64,000 nucleotides of DNA from Bradysia coprophila. Taxonomy: Eukaryota > Arthropoda > Insecta > Diptera > Sciaridae. How positions within the stretch are numbered: the stretch's first letter is position 1; each line of letters opens with the position of its first letter. Location: positions 434,001-498,000 of the forward strand of contig NW_023503572.1 in assembly GCF_014529535.1 (NCBI RefSeq). Reading direction: 5' to 3'. The position numbers and the translations under genes are program-made. Positions 33,863 to 45,365 of the stretch are shown piece by piece. The notes beneath the pieces were generated by a model. It searched no databases. It had not been told where the DNA came from and saw only the letters and a list, made by a program, of their open reading frames with translations.

Positions 33863-35099
33863 CAAGCAGCAGATACCTAAAATTACATATACAGGGTAAG
33901 CACCTAGAATGCTGTAAATACAGCTAGGTCTTTTTTTGATTTATGTTGTGATTGATTCATGCCACACATTCAAAACTACAACGAAAGCATCATTTCGTCT
34001 AAACAACTGCAAGCAGAGATGTGGCTAGACAATGTTTCATGATCAAGAGGTACTTTATGCACGACGAGCAAATAGCAGCGGCCCAGAAGTACAGCACTGT
34101 TTGAAAGTTGACCATACTTTGACAGAGATGGCTCAATCCTACAAAGTTTTAACTTATTTGCTTACGTTTTTGTTACAATTACAAAAATCTATTGAGAAAA
34201 TATCAGTCACCCAAAAGGTGCATTAGACAACAAAAATAGTTGAAGATCTGAAAATTTGTGTACACACATCAAATAATTTTCCTTGATGCTAAATCGCTTA
34301 GTTCTCTTCTTTCAATCAACTGTCTTCATTGAAGACTCTTCAATTTGTCAGTAATTAGTGATCCTTAATTAGTAATCATCCGTCCATAATTCCTTTCGCC
34401 TTCTCGTTCGTCCGTCGCCATTATTTACAGCAACTAACACACTAACGCTAAATTAAGTTGGAAAGTTGCTGCAAGTGAAATATTATATTATATTTGTAAT
34501 TTGTATTTTTTTGAATAATAAACTTCGTTAAGTTAAGTTAAGTCATCCGTCCATAATATTTAAATGATTCAAAGTTATTTGTAAGCTAAATTTTGGTAAA
34601 ATAAAATTTCAAGAAAAAAAGAGTAAATCATTTTCAATTATACATAAAATATGTCCTCAATTGTCCTTTCCTTCCGGACCTACTCTTAATTCACGTATTG
34701 TTAGTTAAAAATGTTATTTTAGAACAAAAGAAATGGTTAAGCTTAAAGCTTTACATCGCTGTTTCATTGTTTCATACATATTGTTGTCTAATGGATTTTT
34801 AATTAAACCAAAAATTTGTCCTTTCTAAGTACATTCGACTAAGTATTTTTTTCTCAAATTATTTATTTCACACGCAGAATGCGTCACCACAAGAGATATC
34901 AGTTACTTTGTAAGTTATAACACAAAGAGGTGCGTCACCTTCACCCTGATTTTATATAATATTGTTAATTATGACGATATTTTTTATGAGATAAATATTT
35001 CATGTACTGACGTTGAAAAAGATTGCCCACAGTTGAGCGCACTTGGGAACTGCCCCCAAGGCCCTGCCTGTGCCCTCTTTTCTTCCCGTAGGAATCGGC
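33863..35099. repeat. Spacer with a LINE 3'-end-like repeat and MITE remnant
   Basis: About 34385-34550 matches, inverted, 41430-41610 (GCGTTAGTGTGTTAGT). It ends with AATAATAAACTTCG and (TTAAG)n, like the 3' tail of a LINE. About 34870-34945 is a GATATC/TGACGC MITE remnant. Otherwise nothing is seen. Confidence 0.5.
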
Positions 35100-35895
35100 G
35101 AGGAGTTAGGTCCGAAATGTGGCAATTTCAAGGAGAGTCTGCTTATAATGGATACACAATGATCGTATAAACGGTTTCTCATTGCCTCACAAGGAGTTAG
35201 GTTAATTGATCGCCTGTCAAATGATCGCCAACCCGAAAGAAATTCAAAACTAATGCGAACTATATACTACAAGGTATACCGGCTGCAATGAGTGGTAAAA
35301 CAAGACACATTCGCTACACATGTTTGTGCTATGCAAATGAATATCAAGTAAGGACACCTATCTTACCAGTGGAAAGTTCACATTAGAATCGAATTTCTTT
35401 GCAAAATTAGCTATATATCGGTGGGTGGCAGAGAAATGATAACAGATGACGTGGCACCGGCCCAGCGCCATCTGTTATCATTTCTCTGATGGTTGACAAT
35501 TTCCCTAACGTGGCGTCGCATCTACCCCCAACCTAATGTGGCAATTTCAAGGAGAGTTTGCTTACAACGGATACACAATCATCGTATAAACAGTTTCTCA
35601 TTGCCGAGCTCATTGCCTTACAAGGAGTTAGGTCAATTGATCACCTGTTAAATGATCGCTAACCCGAAAGAAATTCAAAACTAATGCGAACTATATAGTA
35701 GTACAACGTATACCGGCGGCAATGAGTGGTAAAACAAGACACATTCGCTACACATGTTTGTGTTATGCAAATGGCTCAAGTAAGGACACCTATCTTACTA
35801 GTGGAAAGTTCACATTAGAATCGAATTTCTTTGCAAAATTAGCTGTTACACATCGAAGGGTGACAAATTTCCCTAACGTGATGTCCTACCCTTCG
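35100..35895. repeat. Direct duplication (~310 bp) flanking a short hairpin
   Basis: About 35115-35425 and 35537-35850 are direct copies, sharing GTGGCAATTTCAAGGAGAGT and ATGAGTGGTAAAACAAGACA. Between them CAGAGAAATGATAACAGATG (about 35429) and its perfect complement (about 35468) form a 20-bp-stem hairpin. One copy of a short frame is longer than the other; no gene is claimed. Confidence 0.75.
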
Positions 35896-36199
35896 CTAAA
35901 TTATTCATAAGTAACTAAACCCTACTAATACCCTACTCTACCCCTCTGCGTTTTCACGGGCTTGGGACCGTTAAATAGCATGTGAAGCGTGCTATTTAGC
36001 CGCATTAGTAGATATTGCTGTCATTCAAGCGACCGACATTAAAACCTAGAGCGCAATATAAGTATGCACACAACACGTATCAACTAGCATAGCAAACAAT
36101 ATCAGCACAACCAAACATACCACACAGTATCCTTATCCTCTTCTGTATCCTTATTATACATGAGTGGCTCTCCGGATAACAAAAACAGCAGTACTTTGC

Positions 36200-36625
36200 T
36201 TTGATTGGTTTACTCTTTGACAGCTGTCACCGACTAAAGTATGTCCTTGTTTCGGCAGAGATGTTTACTTTTTGACAGCCAATTATCGACTGAAGAATGT
36301 CATTGTTTTGGCAGAGTTGTTTACTCTTTGATAGCCAATCACCAACTAAAGTATGTCCTTGTTTTGGCAGAGATGTTTACTCTTTGACAGCCAATCACCG
36401 ACTGAAGTATACCATTGTTTTGGCAGAGATGTTTATTCTTTGACAGCCAATCATCGACTGAATGTCCTTGATTTGACAGAGATGTTTACTCTTTGACAGC
36501 CAATCACCGACTGAAGTATACCATTGTTTTGGCAGAGATGTTTATTCTTTGACAGCCAATCATCGACTGATTGTCCTTGATTTGGCAGAGATGTTTACTC
36601 TTTGACAGCTCATCACAGATTGAAG
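36200..36625 (+). repeat. Minisatellite, ~60-bp unit
   Basis: Seven or so degenerate units carry GATGTTTACTCTTTGACAGC, CAATCACCGACTGAAGTA and TTGTTTTGGCAGA. Unit lengths vary from about 55 to 63 bp. Confidence 0.85.
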
Positions 36626-36814
36626 TTAGTTTATAGCATATCAAAAACTAAATTATTGTATCGGTGATAGTGATTTAAGATGCTTAGGAAGTTTAAGAAT
36701 GAAAAATAAGCTGATCAAAATTACATTGTAATAATTGTCAGTCAAGGGACCTGACCCACCCAAAAGGTGGGACCTAGTTGAATAAAGGCTATGGTTGATT
36801 TAAAAAAAAAAATC

Positions 36815-37697
36815 CACAACAAAAATGTTGTCTGTCCGTCACGTCGATATCTTGAGTAAATCAAATCCGATTTCAAAAAAAAAATCCCTGAAAGATAGTC
36901 GAAATAGTGAGGCTAAGTTCGAAGATGGGCATATTCGAGTCGGCCCTTCGTGAGTTAAGGTCTTTTGATGATATTTATGGCAAAATTATCGATGGAAATG
37001 TAAATGACACGGCAAATGATAGGTATTGTCAATACCAATCCAGGAAAAAAAGTTTTTTTTTAAATCGGGTGAGTGGACCGTGAGTTAGGGCCTCAGAAGT
37101 GAAAGGCTACTCGGCCCTATGTGTATTTTACATATAACTCGTGTAAATTTCATCCGTTTATCGTAATTTTTGTTACATTTGAAATGTACCTAATCAAAGG
37201 CCGAATAGAATGTATTGAGTGATATTTTTTTTTAATTTGGGTCCTCGGACTGAGACTGATACTATGTGTATTTATACTCAATAAATTAAAATTTTAGGGC
37301 TATTTGAAATTTTTGTTTCATTTGAAAGGAACGTCGTACGGTGCTTCGTAATTGCGCTATGCGCAATTTCTAAGATGTACACATTCCATAATAATTTTAC
37401 TTTAACTACATTAACCGGTGCAATAGGCTTACGGTCAAAGTAGGGTGACAGACGCACTAGGGTCACGTACGCAATAGATATACGGGTTTGTACGGGGCTC
37501 AGTCGCAGCAAACGCTCCGACTGTTCTGATGGCTCGTTTGTAATTGGACCGAGCTTCTGGTATTTTTTCGACAGGAGTTTATTGCGGATTTGTCATCTAT
37601 GAATGTAGGCAAACACTTTGCCCTTACTGTCTGCTTCGAATTCCATCAATTACACACGGCATCGTAATGAGCCCCTTTGTACTTCGCACGGGGCTAA
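36815..37697 (-). repeat. Family C repeat, short copy
   Basis: Inverse order of 51.7-53.4 kb: a short TCCG tract, ATATCTTGAGTAAATCAAAT, about one array unit, AATTGCGCTATGCGCAATT (about 37350), the CGTA-rich stretch and AACGCTCCGACTGTTCTGAT. After an extra 40 bp comes an inverted end block ending ACTTCGCACGGGGCTAA. Confidence 0.8.
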
Positions 37698-38290
37698 AGA
37701 TGTTGTTTTGCAGAATTTTATTGAGCCCGCTCTAGCCCCATGGCCGATTAATTTTCGATGCCCGTCCGAAATATAGTTGCCCGATGTCGCACCCGAAAAA
37801 TTTAGGCCCGCCCGTGCCTGGTGCTATTAGGCGAGAGCGGGTATCAGGCGGCCAATATTTTGGGCTGCCCGCATAGCTCTAGCCGGAGGCAATATCGACA
37901 TCAAGTCAAATTTCATAAATTCGTATTTACCCAACTATATACCGCTATATCTAGCTATATACCGCTATATATGCCTATATTAATAAATAAATAATGAAAC
38001 AAAATCCGACCTGTAAGCAAAAAGTACTAGACCTGGTTCACACCAAGGGCTCTAACTCAAAAGTCGGTGATCCGATTTCTATAAACTTTTTTTAGTCGAT
38101 CGGTATTGAAAATATCTTTCATTTGACGTATCGTTTACAAGTGTTGCGTAAATGTTTGTAGATATCTTCGAAAAACCCTAAAGCACTTATTGGGCCCCAG
38201 GTCGTGAGGGGTCGACCCGAAGTCACATATCTGTCTTTTGATATTACCAAACGGGAGAAAAAAGAATTTTCAAAATCAAAGTTTTAATTT
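37698..38290. repeat. Family B fragments and a GC-rich spacer
   Basis: 37720-37870 is GC-rich with several GCCCG motifs and is unidentified. About 37870-37985 is an inverted piece of the TATATAGC-rich part of family B, and 38010-38285 matches the CCTGTAAGCAAAAA...TCGATCGGTATTG part in forward order. Confidence 0.65.
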
Positions 38291-38383
38291 GATGTATATT
38301 TCGGAAAATATTTTTATTTCCAAAAATGATGTCAAAACATTGAAACAAATTCATTGAAATTCGGTTTTTGTAATTGCAGCTGT

Positions 38384-41164
38384 TTAAATTCTGCATTCAT
38401 TTCTTGAACAGAGCTGTACAGAGCTCGTTTTGTCATTGAACGGAGTGGAGCATGAGCCTAGAAAATTACGGCATGGTTCGTGTTCGCTAATCTTAAGCTG
38501 TTGTCCTGTGCATCTGAAGTTATCGTATAAATTAACACAAGCGTTGGCGTCGAGTGAAGTTACTCGGTCATTGAAGTTCTTCAAATCGTAGCACTCACCT
38601 TGCTTCATTTGTAACTTAGTACTAGCACCAGCGAAGTTATTATTATCGAACAATTCAATGTCTATCAATGCCTCACATGACGGAGCACGTGTTGTAGTTG
38701 TACATTCATCTCTTAGATAGAGCTGCACAGAGCTCGTTTTGTCATTAAACGGAGTGGAGCATGAGCCTAGAAAATTACGGCATGGTTCGTGTTCGCTAAT
38801 CTTAAGCTGTTGTCCTGTACATCTGAAGCCATCGTACAAATTAACACAAGCGTTGGCGTCGAGTGAAGTTACTCGGTCATTGAAGTTCGTCAAATCGTAG
38901 CACACACCTTGCTTCATTTGTAACTTAGTACTAGCACCAGCGAAGTCATTATTATCGAATAATTCAATGTCTATCAATGCCTCACATGACGGAGCACATG
39001 TTGTAGTTGTACATTCATCTCGTAGACAGAGTTGTACAGAGCTCGTCTTGTCATTGAATTGAGTGGAGCATGAACCTACGGAGTTACGACATCGGTCGTG
39101 TTCGCTGATCTGAAGCTCTTGTCCTGCACATCTAAAGCCATCGTATAAAATGACGCAGGTGTTACCTGCAATTGAACTTACTCGGTCATTGAAGTTCTTC
39201 AAATCGTAGCACACCCCTTGCTTCATTTGTAACTTAGTACTAGCACCAGTGAAGTCATCATTATCGTACAATTCAATGTCTATCAATGCCTCACATGACG
39301 GAGCACATGTTGTAGTTGTACATTCATCTCTTGGACAGAGTTGTACAGAGCTCGTTTTGTCATTGAACGGAGTGGAGCATGAGCCTAGAAAATTGCGGCA
39401 TGGTGCGCGTTCGCTAATTTTAAGCTGTTGTCCTGTACATCTGAAGCCATCGTACAAATTAACACAAGCGTTGGCGTCGAGTGAAGTTACTCGGTCATTG
39501 AAGTTCGTCAAATCGTAGCACACACCTTGCTTCATTTGTAACTTAGTTTTAGCACCAGCGAAGTCATTATTATCGAACAATTCAATGTCTATCAATGCCT
39601 CACATGATGGAGCACATGTTGTAGTTGTACATTCATCTTTCGGACAGAGTTGTACAGAGCTCGTTTTGTCATTGAATTGAGTGGAGCATGAACCTACGGA
39701 GTTACGACATCGGTCGTTTTCGCTGATCTGAAGCTCTTGTCCTGCACATCTAAAGCCATCGTATAAAATGACGCAGGTGTTGCCTGCAATTGAACTTACT
39801 CGGTCATTGAAGTTCTTCAAATCGTAGCACACACCGTGCTTCATTTGTAACTTAGTACTCATACCAGTGAAGTCAATATTATCGTACAATTCAATGTCTA
39901 TCAATGCCTCACATGACGGAGCACATGTTGTTGTTCTGCATTCATCTTTCGGACAGAGTTGTACAGAGCTCGTTTTGTCATTGAACTGGGTGGAGCATGA
40001 ACCTACGAAATTACGGCATTGGTCGTTCTCGCTAAGCTGAAGTTGTTGTCCTGTACATCTAAGGCCATCGTATAATATGATGCAGGCGTTGCCTGCAATT
40101 GCACTTACTCGGTCATCGAAATTTGTCAAATCGTAGCACACGCCTTGCTTCATTTGTAATTTAATAGTCTCTCCGCTGTAATTTATATCATGATACAATG
40201 TGAAGTCAATCAACTCGTTGCATGGGTTACGTTGGGTCGTAGTTGTTGTGATTGTAGTTGGTATCTTAGTTGCGGTCGAATTTGGGATCGCAGTAGTTGT
40301 GGTTGTAGCTGGTATAGCAGCAGTTGTGGTTGTAGCTGGTATAGCAGTAGTTGTGGTTGTAGCTGGGATAGCAGTAGTTGTGGTTGTAGCTGGGATGGCC
40401 GTAGTTGTGGTTGTAGATGGGATAGCAGTAGTTGTGGTTGTAGCTGGTATAGCAGTAGTTGTGGTTGTAGCTGGGATAGTAGTAGTTGTGGTTGTAGCTG
40501 GGATAGCAGTAGTTGTGGTTGTAGATGGGATAGCAGTAGTTGTGGTTGTAGCTGGGATAGCAGTAGTTGTGGTTGTAGCTGGGATGGCAGTAGTTGTGGT
40601 TGTAGCTGGGATGGCAGTAGTTGTGGTTGTAGCTGGGATGGCAGTAGTTGTGGTTGTAGCTGGGATGGCCGTAGTTGTGGTTGTAGCTGGGATAGCAGTA
40701 GCTGTGGTTGTAGCTGGGATAGCAGTAGTGGTAGTGGAAGTTCTAAGTTCATCTCTTGGATAAAGCTGCAAAGAGCTCGTCATATCATTGAAGTCTATGT
40801 AACATAGGCCAATAAAATTGCGACATCGGTCGTTTTTGCTAAGATGAAGCTGTTTCCCTGTACATCCGAAACCATCGTATAAAATGACGGAATCGTTGCC
40901 ATTGAGCGAACTGACTCTATTATTGAAGTTTGTCAAATCATAACAAACGCCCGGCTTCATTTGTAATTCATATGTGGCAAGTTTTGCACCGTAAGCGCAG
41001 TAAGAAGATTCATATAATGTGAAGTGAATAGAATCATCATTCGGTGGAGCTTTATTACCTTTCCAATAAAGGTTTGTTTTTAGACACCTGCATTTTTCAG
41101 ATGATGAAATCATTGCGGAAATCAAAACGATTCCAATTAAGAACAATACACCGTGACGTTCCAT
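38384..41164 (-). CDS. Secreted multi-domain beta/gamma-crystallin-like protein with Thr-rich linker
   Basis: Single-exon frame of 926 residues from ATG 41164. A signal peptide (MERHGVLFLIGIVLISAMIS) leads to seven domains of about 95-100 residues. Domain 1 (about 45-138) is followed by about 170 residues of repeated TTTTTAIPA, an obvious O-glycosylation substrate, and then six domains in tandem. Each domain has two motifs of the (N/D)(N/D)xx(S/T)S type that bind calcium in beta/gamma-crystallins: NDRVSS (or NNRVSS, NDRVTS) about 30-35 residues in, and NDKTSS near the end. Conserved LYD, Cys-x-Gly and paired Cys suggest disulphides. Domains 3 and 5 are nearly identical, as are 4 and 6, so a two-domain unit was duplicated. 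Family assignment rests on these motifs and the Tyr/Gly spacing, and the function is unknown; a mucus, cuticle or silk matrix or a defence role is conceivable. AATAAA lies at about 38313-38318 on this strand. Confidence 0.85.
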   Translation of the reverse strand: MERHGVLFLIGIVLISAMISSSEKCRCLKTNLYWKGNKAPPNDDSIHFTLYESSYCAYGAKLATYELQMKPGVCYDLTNFNNRVSSLNGNDSVILYDGFGCTGKQLHLSKNDRCRNFIGLCYIDFNDMTSSLQLYPRDELRTSTTTTAIPATTTATAIPATTTTTAIPATTTTTAIPATTTTTAIPATTTTTAIPATTTTTAIPATTTTTAIPSTTTTTAIPATTTTTTIPATTTTTAIPATTTTTAIPSTTTTTAIPATTTTTAIPATTTTTAIPATTTTAAIPATTTTTAIPNSTATKIPTTITTTTTQRNPCNELIDFTLYHDINYSGETIKLQMKQGVCYDLTNFDDRVSAIAGNACIILYDGLRCTGQQLQLSENDQCRNFVGSCSTQFNDKTSSVQLCPKDECRTTTCAPSCEALIDIELYDNIDFTGMSTKLQMKHGVCYDLKNFNDRVSSIAGNTCVILYDGFRCAGQELQISENDRCRNSVGSCSTQFNDKTSSVQLCPKDECTTTTCAPSCEALIDIELFDNNDFAGAKTKLQMKQGVCYDLTNFNDRVTSLDANACVNLYDGFRCTGQQLKISERAPCRNFLGSCSTPFNDKTSSVQLCPRDECTTTTCAPSCEALIDIELYDNDDFTGASTKLQMKQGVCYDLKNFNDRVSSIAGNTCVILYDGFRCAGQELQISEHDRCRNSVGSCSTQFNDKTSSVQLCLRDECTTTTCAPSCEALIDIELFDNNDFAGASTKLQMKQGVCYDLTNFNDRVTSLDANACVNLYDGFRCTGQQLKISEHEPCRNFLGSCSTPFNDKTSSVQLYLRDECTTTTRAPSCEALIDIELFDNNNFAGASTKLQMKQGECYDLKNFNDRVTSLDANACVNLYDNFRCTGQQLKISEHEPCRNFLGSCSTPFNDKTSSVQLCSRNECRI
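40230..40740 (-). repeat. Coding 30-bp-type minisatellite (Thr-rich linker)
   Basis: About 17 repeats of a GTTGTGGTTGTAGCTGGGAT-type unit (plus strand) encode the TTTTTAIPA runs. The array also makes long open frames on the other strand and in other frames, which I treat as artefacts. Confidence 0.9.
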
Positions 41165-41199
41165 TTCAATTTTGTGTTACGATTGTCGGTTAACTTTGT

Positions 41200-41236
41200 A
41201 CTGAAGGTACATGTGCAGTTTATAATGTTTTTATAC
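41200..41236 (-). promoter_or_regulatory. Core promoter of the beta/gamma-crystallin-like gene
   Basis: TATAAAAAC begins at 41235 on the minus strand, and TCAGT, the arthropod initiator consensus, has its A at 41202, 33 bases downstream. The ATG follows after a 38-base leader. Confidence 0.65.
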
Positions 41237-42489
41237 TCTTTCCTCAAATACAGAGTCTACGTAAACATAATGTTCAATAATAATTCCGTTTAAGGTACCC
41301 TACGCGAGGGGCAAAGAACTAGACAAAATCGTATACCACACAATTCAATTTTCTACTATTCACCCTCGACCTTAAAGTCAAGTCCAATTACGAAAAAGTC
41401 TAACTTACTTAATACCTACTTAACGAACTTTATTATTCAAAAAAATACAAATTACGAATATAATAATAATATTTCATTGCAGCAAGTGTTTAGCCTAAGG
41501 ACGGATTTTCAACTTAATTTAGCGTTAGTGTGTTAGTTATTTATTTAAATGCCGACTGACGAGCGAGAAGGCGAAAGGAAAACTAGACAAAAACCTTTTC
41601 TAATACTTGACTTAACAAGTCTAACTTACCTTCATCCCAATTATTCCCAAAAATTATCAAATATTTCCAAAATGGATTACCAAATAATAAGCTATCAACT
41701 ACATCTATTCGCGAAGTAGCATGATGTATTTCTATCGGCAGACTTGAAGAAGAGACGACGATAGAAAATGATTGCCGTACTACCGCTCCAGGGTGGATTA
41801 ATGACTCAATTCTAATGGATCAGAATCACGGCCTACTAAAAGCAGATTAACCAGAAATGAATTTAGGGATTTGAAGATGACAAGGTTTTTGAAGTCAAAG
41901 TAAAAATTTGGAACCTTGGACGTAATATGCTTTAACGTGATTAGACAATGGCAACGCTCCTTATGAGCGAAGTTTAGGGTTCCCAGATCGCAAATTTCAA
42001 ATAGAGTACATTTCCAACTTGAAAAAGAGTACAAAAGAGTACGTTAGTCAGAACAAGAAAAGAGTACAAAAGAGTACATTAAATAGAAGTGGAAAGATTA
42101 GGTACAAATAATTTGGCCGAAAGAAAGACTTCCTTCATAAAACTGTAGAATTCTTTACGATTTCTGTTCTAACAATTTTAACGTTTATTATGAGCAGCTC
42201 CGAATTGAGTTTTTCGCCTGAGGCGCTTTCATTAAATCATATTAAGCTTAAATCGTTAATATTTTTCAAGGATGCTGCCGCCCCTTTCTTTGACCATGAG
42301 TAAGGACTAAGGAGCCTTCCAAAGCTCTTTTAGCAAATTTAGTGCTCTGCCATACAAATTAGTGATTTTTACCCGAAACTCAGTTTCGAAAAATTTAAAG
42401 TTTTCTTGGATTTGCTAAGGAAGATTTGTGTAGAATCTAAGTGCAATGTTGGTAAAACATCTACGCCGCGCCGTACAAACAGAATGATT
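41237..42489. other. Intergenic, with a LINE 3'-end-like repeat
   Basis: About 41430-41610 is the inverted relative of 34385-34550. The remainder holds short GAGTAC repeats (about 42003-42082) and no gene. Confidence 0.45.
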
Positions 42490-43072
42490 ACAGTAAATAA
42501 AAATGTCGGTCTATGCCGCGCAGCGAAAATTTGTCTACCTTTGTGAAAGATTTCAGCTACTGTCATGGAATATTATGCATACTTACTGGCCAAGGTGTCC
42601 TCGACTCAACAGCACCGGTTGCAGTGCCTGCACTTGCTTCGTGGGCGACGTTGAAACTCTTAAAATGTCCATTCACAAATGTTAAAAAAGTGATTTCAAG
42701 TGCTCGACCTCCTCTACCACCTCATACCACAGGCCAAACAAAATCATTTGTCTCTCAGGAAATATAAGTCAAAAACCAAAAAGTCACATTTTCGATGTTA
42801 GGCAATCTTGGCAGTGACACCTTTTGGACCATCGGTTTCTTCGGTAGTTTTGTAGAGTTTTCAAAGCTCTACATTCCGCTAGAACATTGTTTTCAAAAAT
42901 ACTCTCAACTTTCCGAATTATGACCATCGGAAACTTAAAGTCGCCCGGGGGGAACTCCTTCCACGGCTCCATCGGATCCATCAACCACATGCCCGGACAC
43001 AGTTTTCGATGATCTACGTTTTCCGCACACAGGTTACCGCGGTCCTTAAAATTTGCAAAATTCGATACGCCC
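42490..43072. mobile_element. Fragment of a GGGCGTATCGAA-ended DNA element
   Basis: It ends with TTCGATACGCCC at 43072 and is similar along its length to the inverse of 53.84-54.35 kb (GTCACATTTTCGATG, TTTGTGTCTC/AGGAAATATAAGTC parts). The other terminus is not recognised. No transposase domain was identified. Confidence 0.6.
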
Positions 43073-43828
43073 TATTACCCAGTGATCGTTCAAATATTCA
43101 AACGGTAGTTGCATGCCTATTGCTGAGCGAGAAGACGTCTGCGTCTCTACAGACGACTTCTTCAATTCAGTAACATTTTTGGGAATATTTGTGAATATTT
43201 GGGAACTTTGGGAATTAATTTTCAAATAATAGGCCCTGTAGACGTTTATGGCGAGCTTTCGTGCCACTGCACATCTGATTCGGTTATTTACCTCTGCCTC
43301 ATTACCTTGTACTTTACCTTGTTTTTAATCTAATTTACCGACTACTTTATCAAATGTTTCACAGACCGTTTTGCTTCCAATGGGTGCTTTGTTTGCCTTC
43401 TCATTGATCAAATGGCAATAAAGCTTGTACCACCATTTCCTCGAGTTCTTAACCCCTCGCTAAAAATAGTTCAACCCGATTATGTATCGTTTCTCTGTTT
43501 TAAATATGTATGGGAATTAAATAAGAAAAGTTTTTTTGTTGCAGATATATCTTCTCGTACAAATATTTAATCTTCAGGTTTTCGCTCGTCCTCTATATCG
43601 GAAATGAACTATAGTTACAATAACAAGCCGTATTTGAACTAATTTTTAAGAAATTCATTGACACATCTTATTACGCAGCTGTACGCGTGTTAATAATTTT
43701 GAAAATAGTGTGGTTTCACTTTTTTCAAGATAACAACATCCAGTTATTTATTTGAGCCTCGAAATATTTTCCGTGTAATTTTCCGTTGCAAATGCGATGA
43801 TCCTGCTGTGCTAATATTTTCCAATCCC
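43073..43828. other. Intergenic, nothing recognised
   Basis: AT-rich sequence without a supported gene or repeat. Confidence 0.35.
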
Positions 43829-44082
43829 AACAAAAATCTCTTCGAGAAAAGTGTGACGCAGTCTATGAAGTACAATTTCTAAAATGAATGATATCGCTAG
43901 AGTTGACGCTTTCAGCCTCGTTACGCAAAAATTAAATTTTACACCCAATTAGTTCAAACAAGCTGGCTTAGTTTTTCTCATCATCTGCCAAATAATTTTT
44001 ACCAAAAAGAAAATTTGACTGGAAACAACAAAAATTTTACCATAACAATCTGCGTCACACTTTTCTCGAAGAGATTTTTGTT
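43829..44082. mobile_element. MITE with perfect 33-bp TIRs
   Basis: 43829-43861 and 44050-44082 are exact inverted repeats starting AACAAAAATCTCTTCGAG and ending in the TGACGCAG motif. The GATATCGCTAGAGTTGACGC inside links it loosely to the GATATC/TGACGC MITEs. It is 254 bp and non-coding. Confidence 0.85.
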
Positions 44083-44084
44083 AG

Positions 44085-45158
44085 GATACAGTGAGTAAAT
44101 CTCTACAATGTTTGATTTTAGTATATTTAGCTAATCCTTCTGTCACATCTTTTGACAGCTTTTTACGTTTTAGTACGTTTTCTCTCCCAGTAGCAAAAAC
44201 CCTTTCCCAGCAAAAAAAGAAACTATATCGAATGCCGCAAATGCATTTAAAAACGAACATTCGGTGAAATACTTTTTTATCACACCAAATGTTTATCATT
44301 TTATACAAATATGTTCATGTTTATAATAACATCGGTGGAAAAAAAAACCTAATTTTGTCATGCAAAAATATAGATAAAAATTGACAAAATTGCCGACCAC
44401 AAAAATATGTCGTCGATTGCATATAAATCGACGACATATTTTTGTGGTCGGCAATTTTGTCAATTTTACTTTTGTTTTCGAGATCTCAAAATTGTTTCTT
44501 CCCCCGAAGTAATCCATGAATCGTCTGTATTCAATTCTTTTTGCATTTAGAAAAAGTTGCATTGAATACAAACAGAATTGAACAGACGATTCATGGATTA
44601 CTTCGGGGGAAGAAACAATTTTGAGATCTCGAAAACAAAAGTAAAATTGACAAATTTATCAACCTCAAAAATTGTCGTCGATTTATATGCATTTTTTATG
44701 CATAGCAAAAGAAGACAGGAACACGCAACGTAATATTTGTCTTACAAGAAAGTTGAACTTTTATGTGAGACAAAATATTACGTTGCTTGATCCTGTCTTC
44801 TTTTGCTATGCATAAAAAATGCATGAGAATCGACGACATATTTTTGTGGTCGGCAATTTTGTCAATTTTTATCTATATTTTTGCATGACAAAATTAGGTT
44901 TTTTTTCACCGATGTTATTATAAAGATGAACATATTTGTATAAAATGATTAACATTTGGTGTGATAAAAAAGTATTTCACCGAATGTTCGTTTTTAAATG
45001 CATTTGCGGCATTCGATATAGTTTCTTTTTTTGCTGGGATTGGGTCTTTGCTACTGGGAGAGAAAACGTACTAAACGTTATAAGCTGTCAAAAGATGTGA
45101 CAGAAGGATTAGCTAAATATACTGAGATCAAACATTTTAGAGATTTACTCACTGTATC
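44085..45158. repeat. Nested foldback: three long hairpins inside a larger inverted repeat
   Basis: Outer arms of roughly 300 bp (44085-44385 and about 44845-45158) are inverted copies beginning GATACAGTGAGTAAATC. Between them lie three further hairpins: about 44381-44462 (GCCGACCACAAAAATATGTC), about 44463-44650 (GAAGTAATCCATGAATCGTC) and about 44675-44836 (GCATAGCAAAAGAAGACAGG). Almost the whole 1.07 kb can therefore pair with itself. There is no coding sequence. Confidence 0.85.
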
Positions 45159-45207
45159 AGTCGTTTTAGAAGTTTTAGAACACTGCTTTTTATAACAGTT
45201 TATAACA

Positions 45208-45365
45208 GAAATTCGAAAATTTGACGAAATTCGAAAATTTCACGAAAATCGAAAATTTGACGAAAATCGAAAATATGACGAAAATCAAAAATTTGACGAT
45301 AATCGAAAATTTGACGAAAATCGAAAATTTGACGAAAATCGAAAATTTGACGAAATTCGAAAGTA
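45208..45365. repeat. 15-bp minisatellite
   Basis: About ten units of the type ATCGAAAATTTGACGAA. The unit is a multiple of three, so it leaves open frames on both strands; these are not taken as genes. Confidence 0.9.

Noticed and set aside
36200..36625. CRISPR-like array
   Set aside because: Units are degenerate, adjacent and without unique spacers, and the window is an animal genome. It is a minisatellite.
40190..40807. Long open frames on the opposite strand and in other frames across the Thr-rich linker
   Set aside because: They arise from the 30-bp repeat, whose unit is a multiple of three. The crystallin-like frame on the minus strand explains the region and has a promoter, signal peptide and domains.
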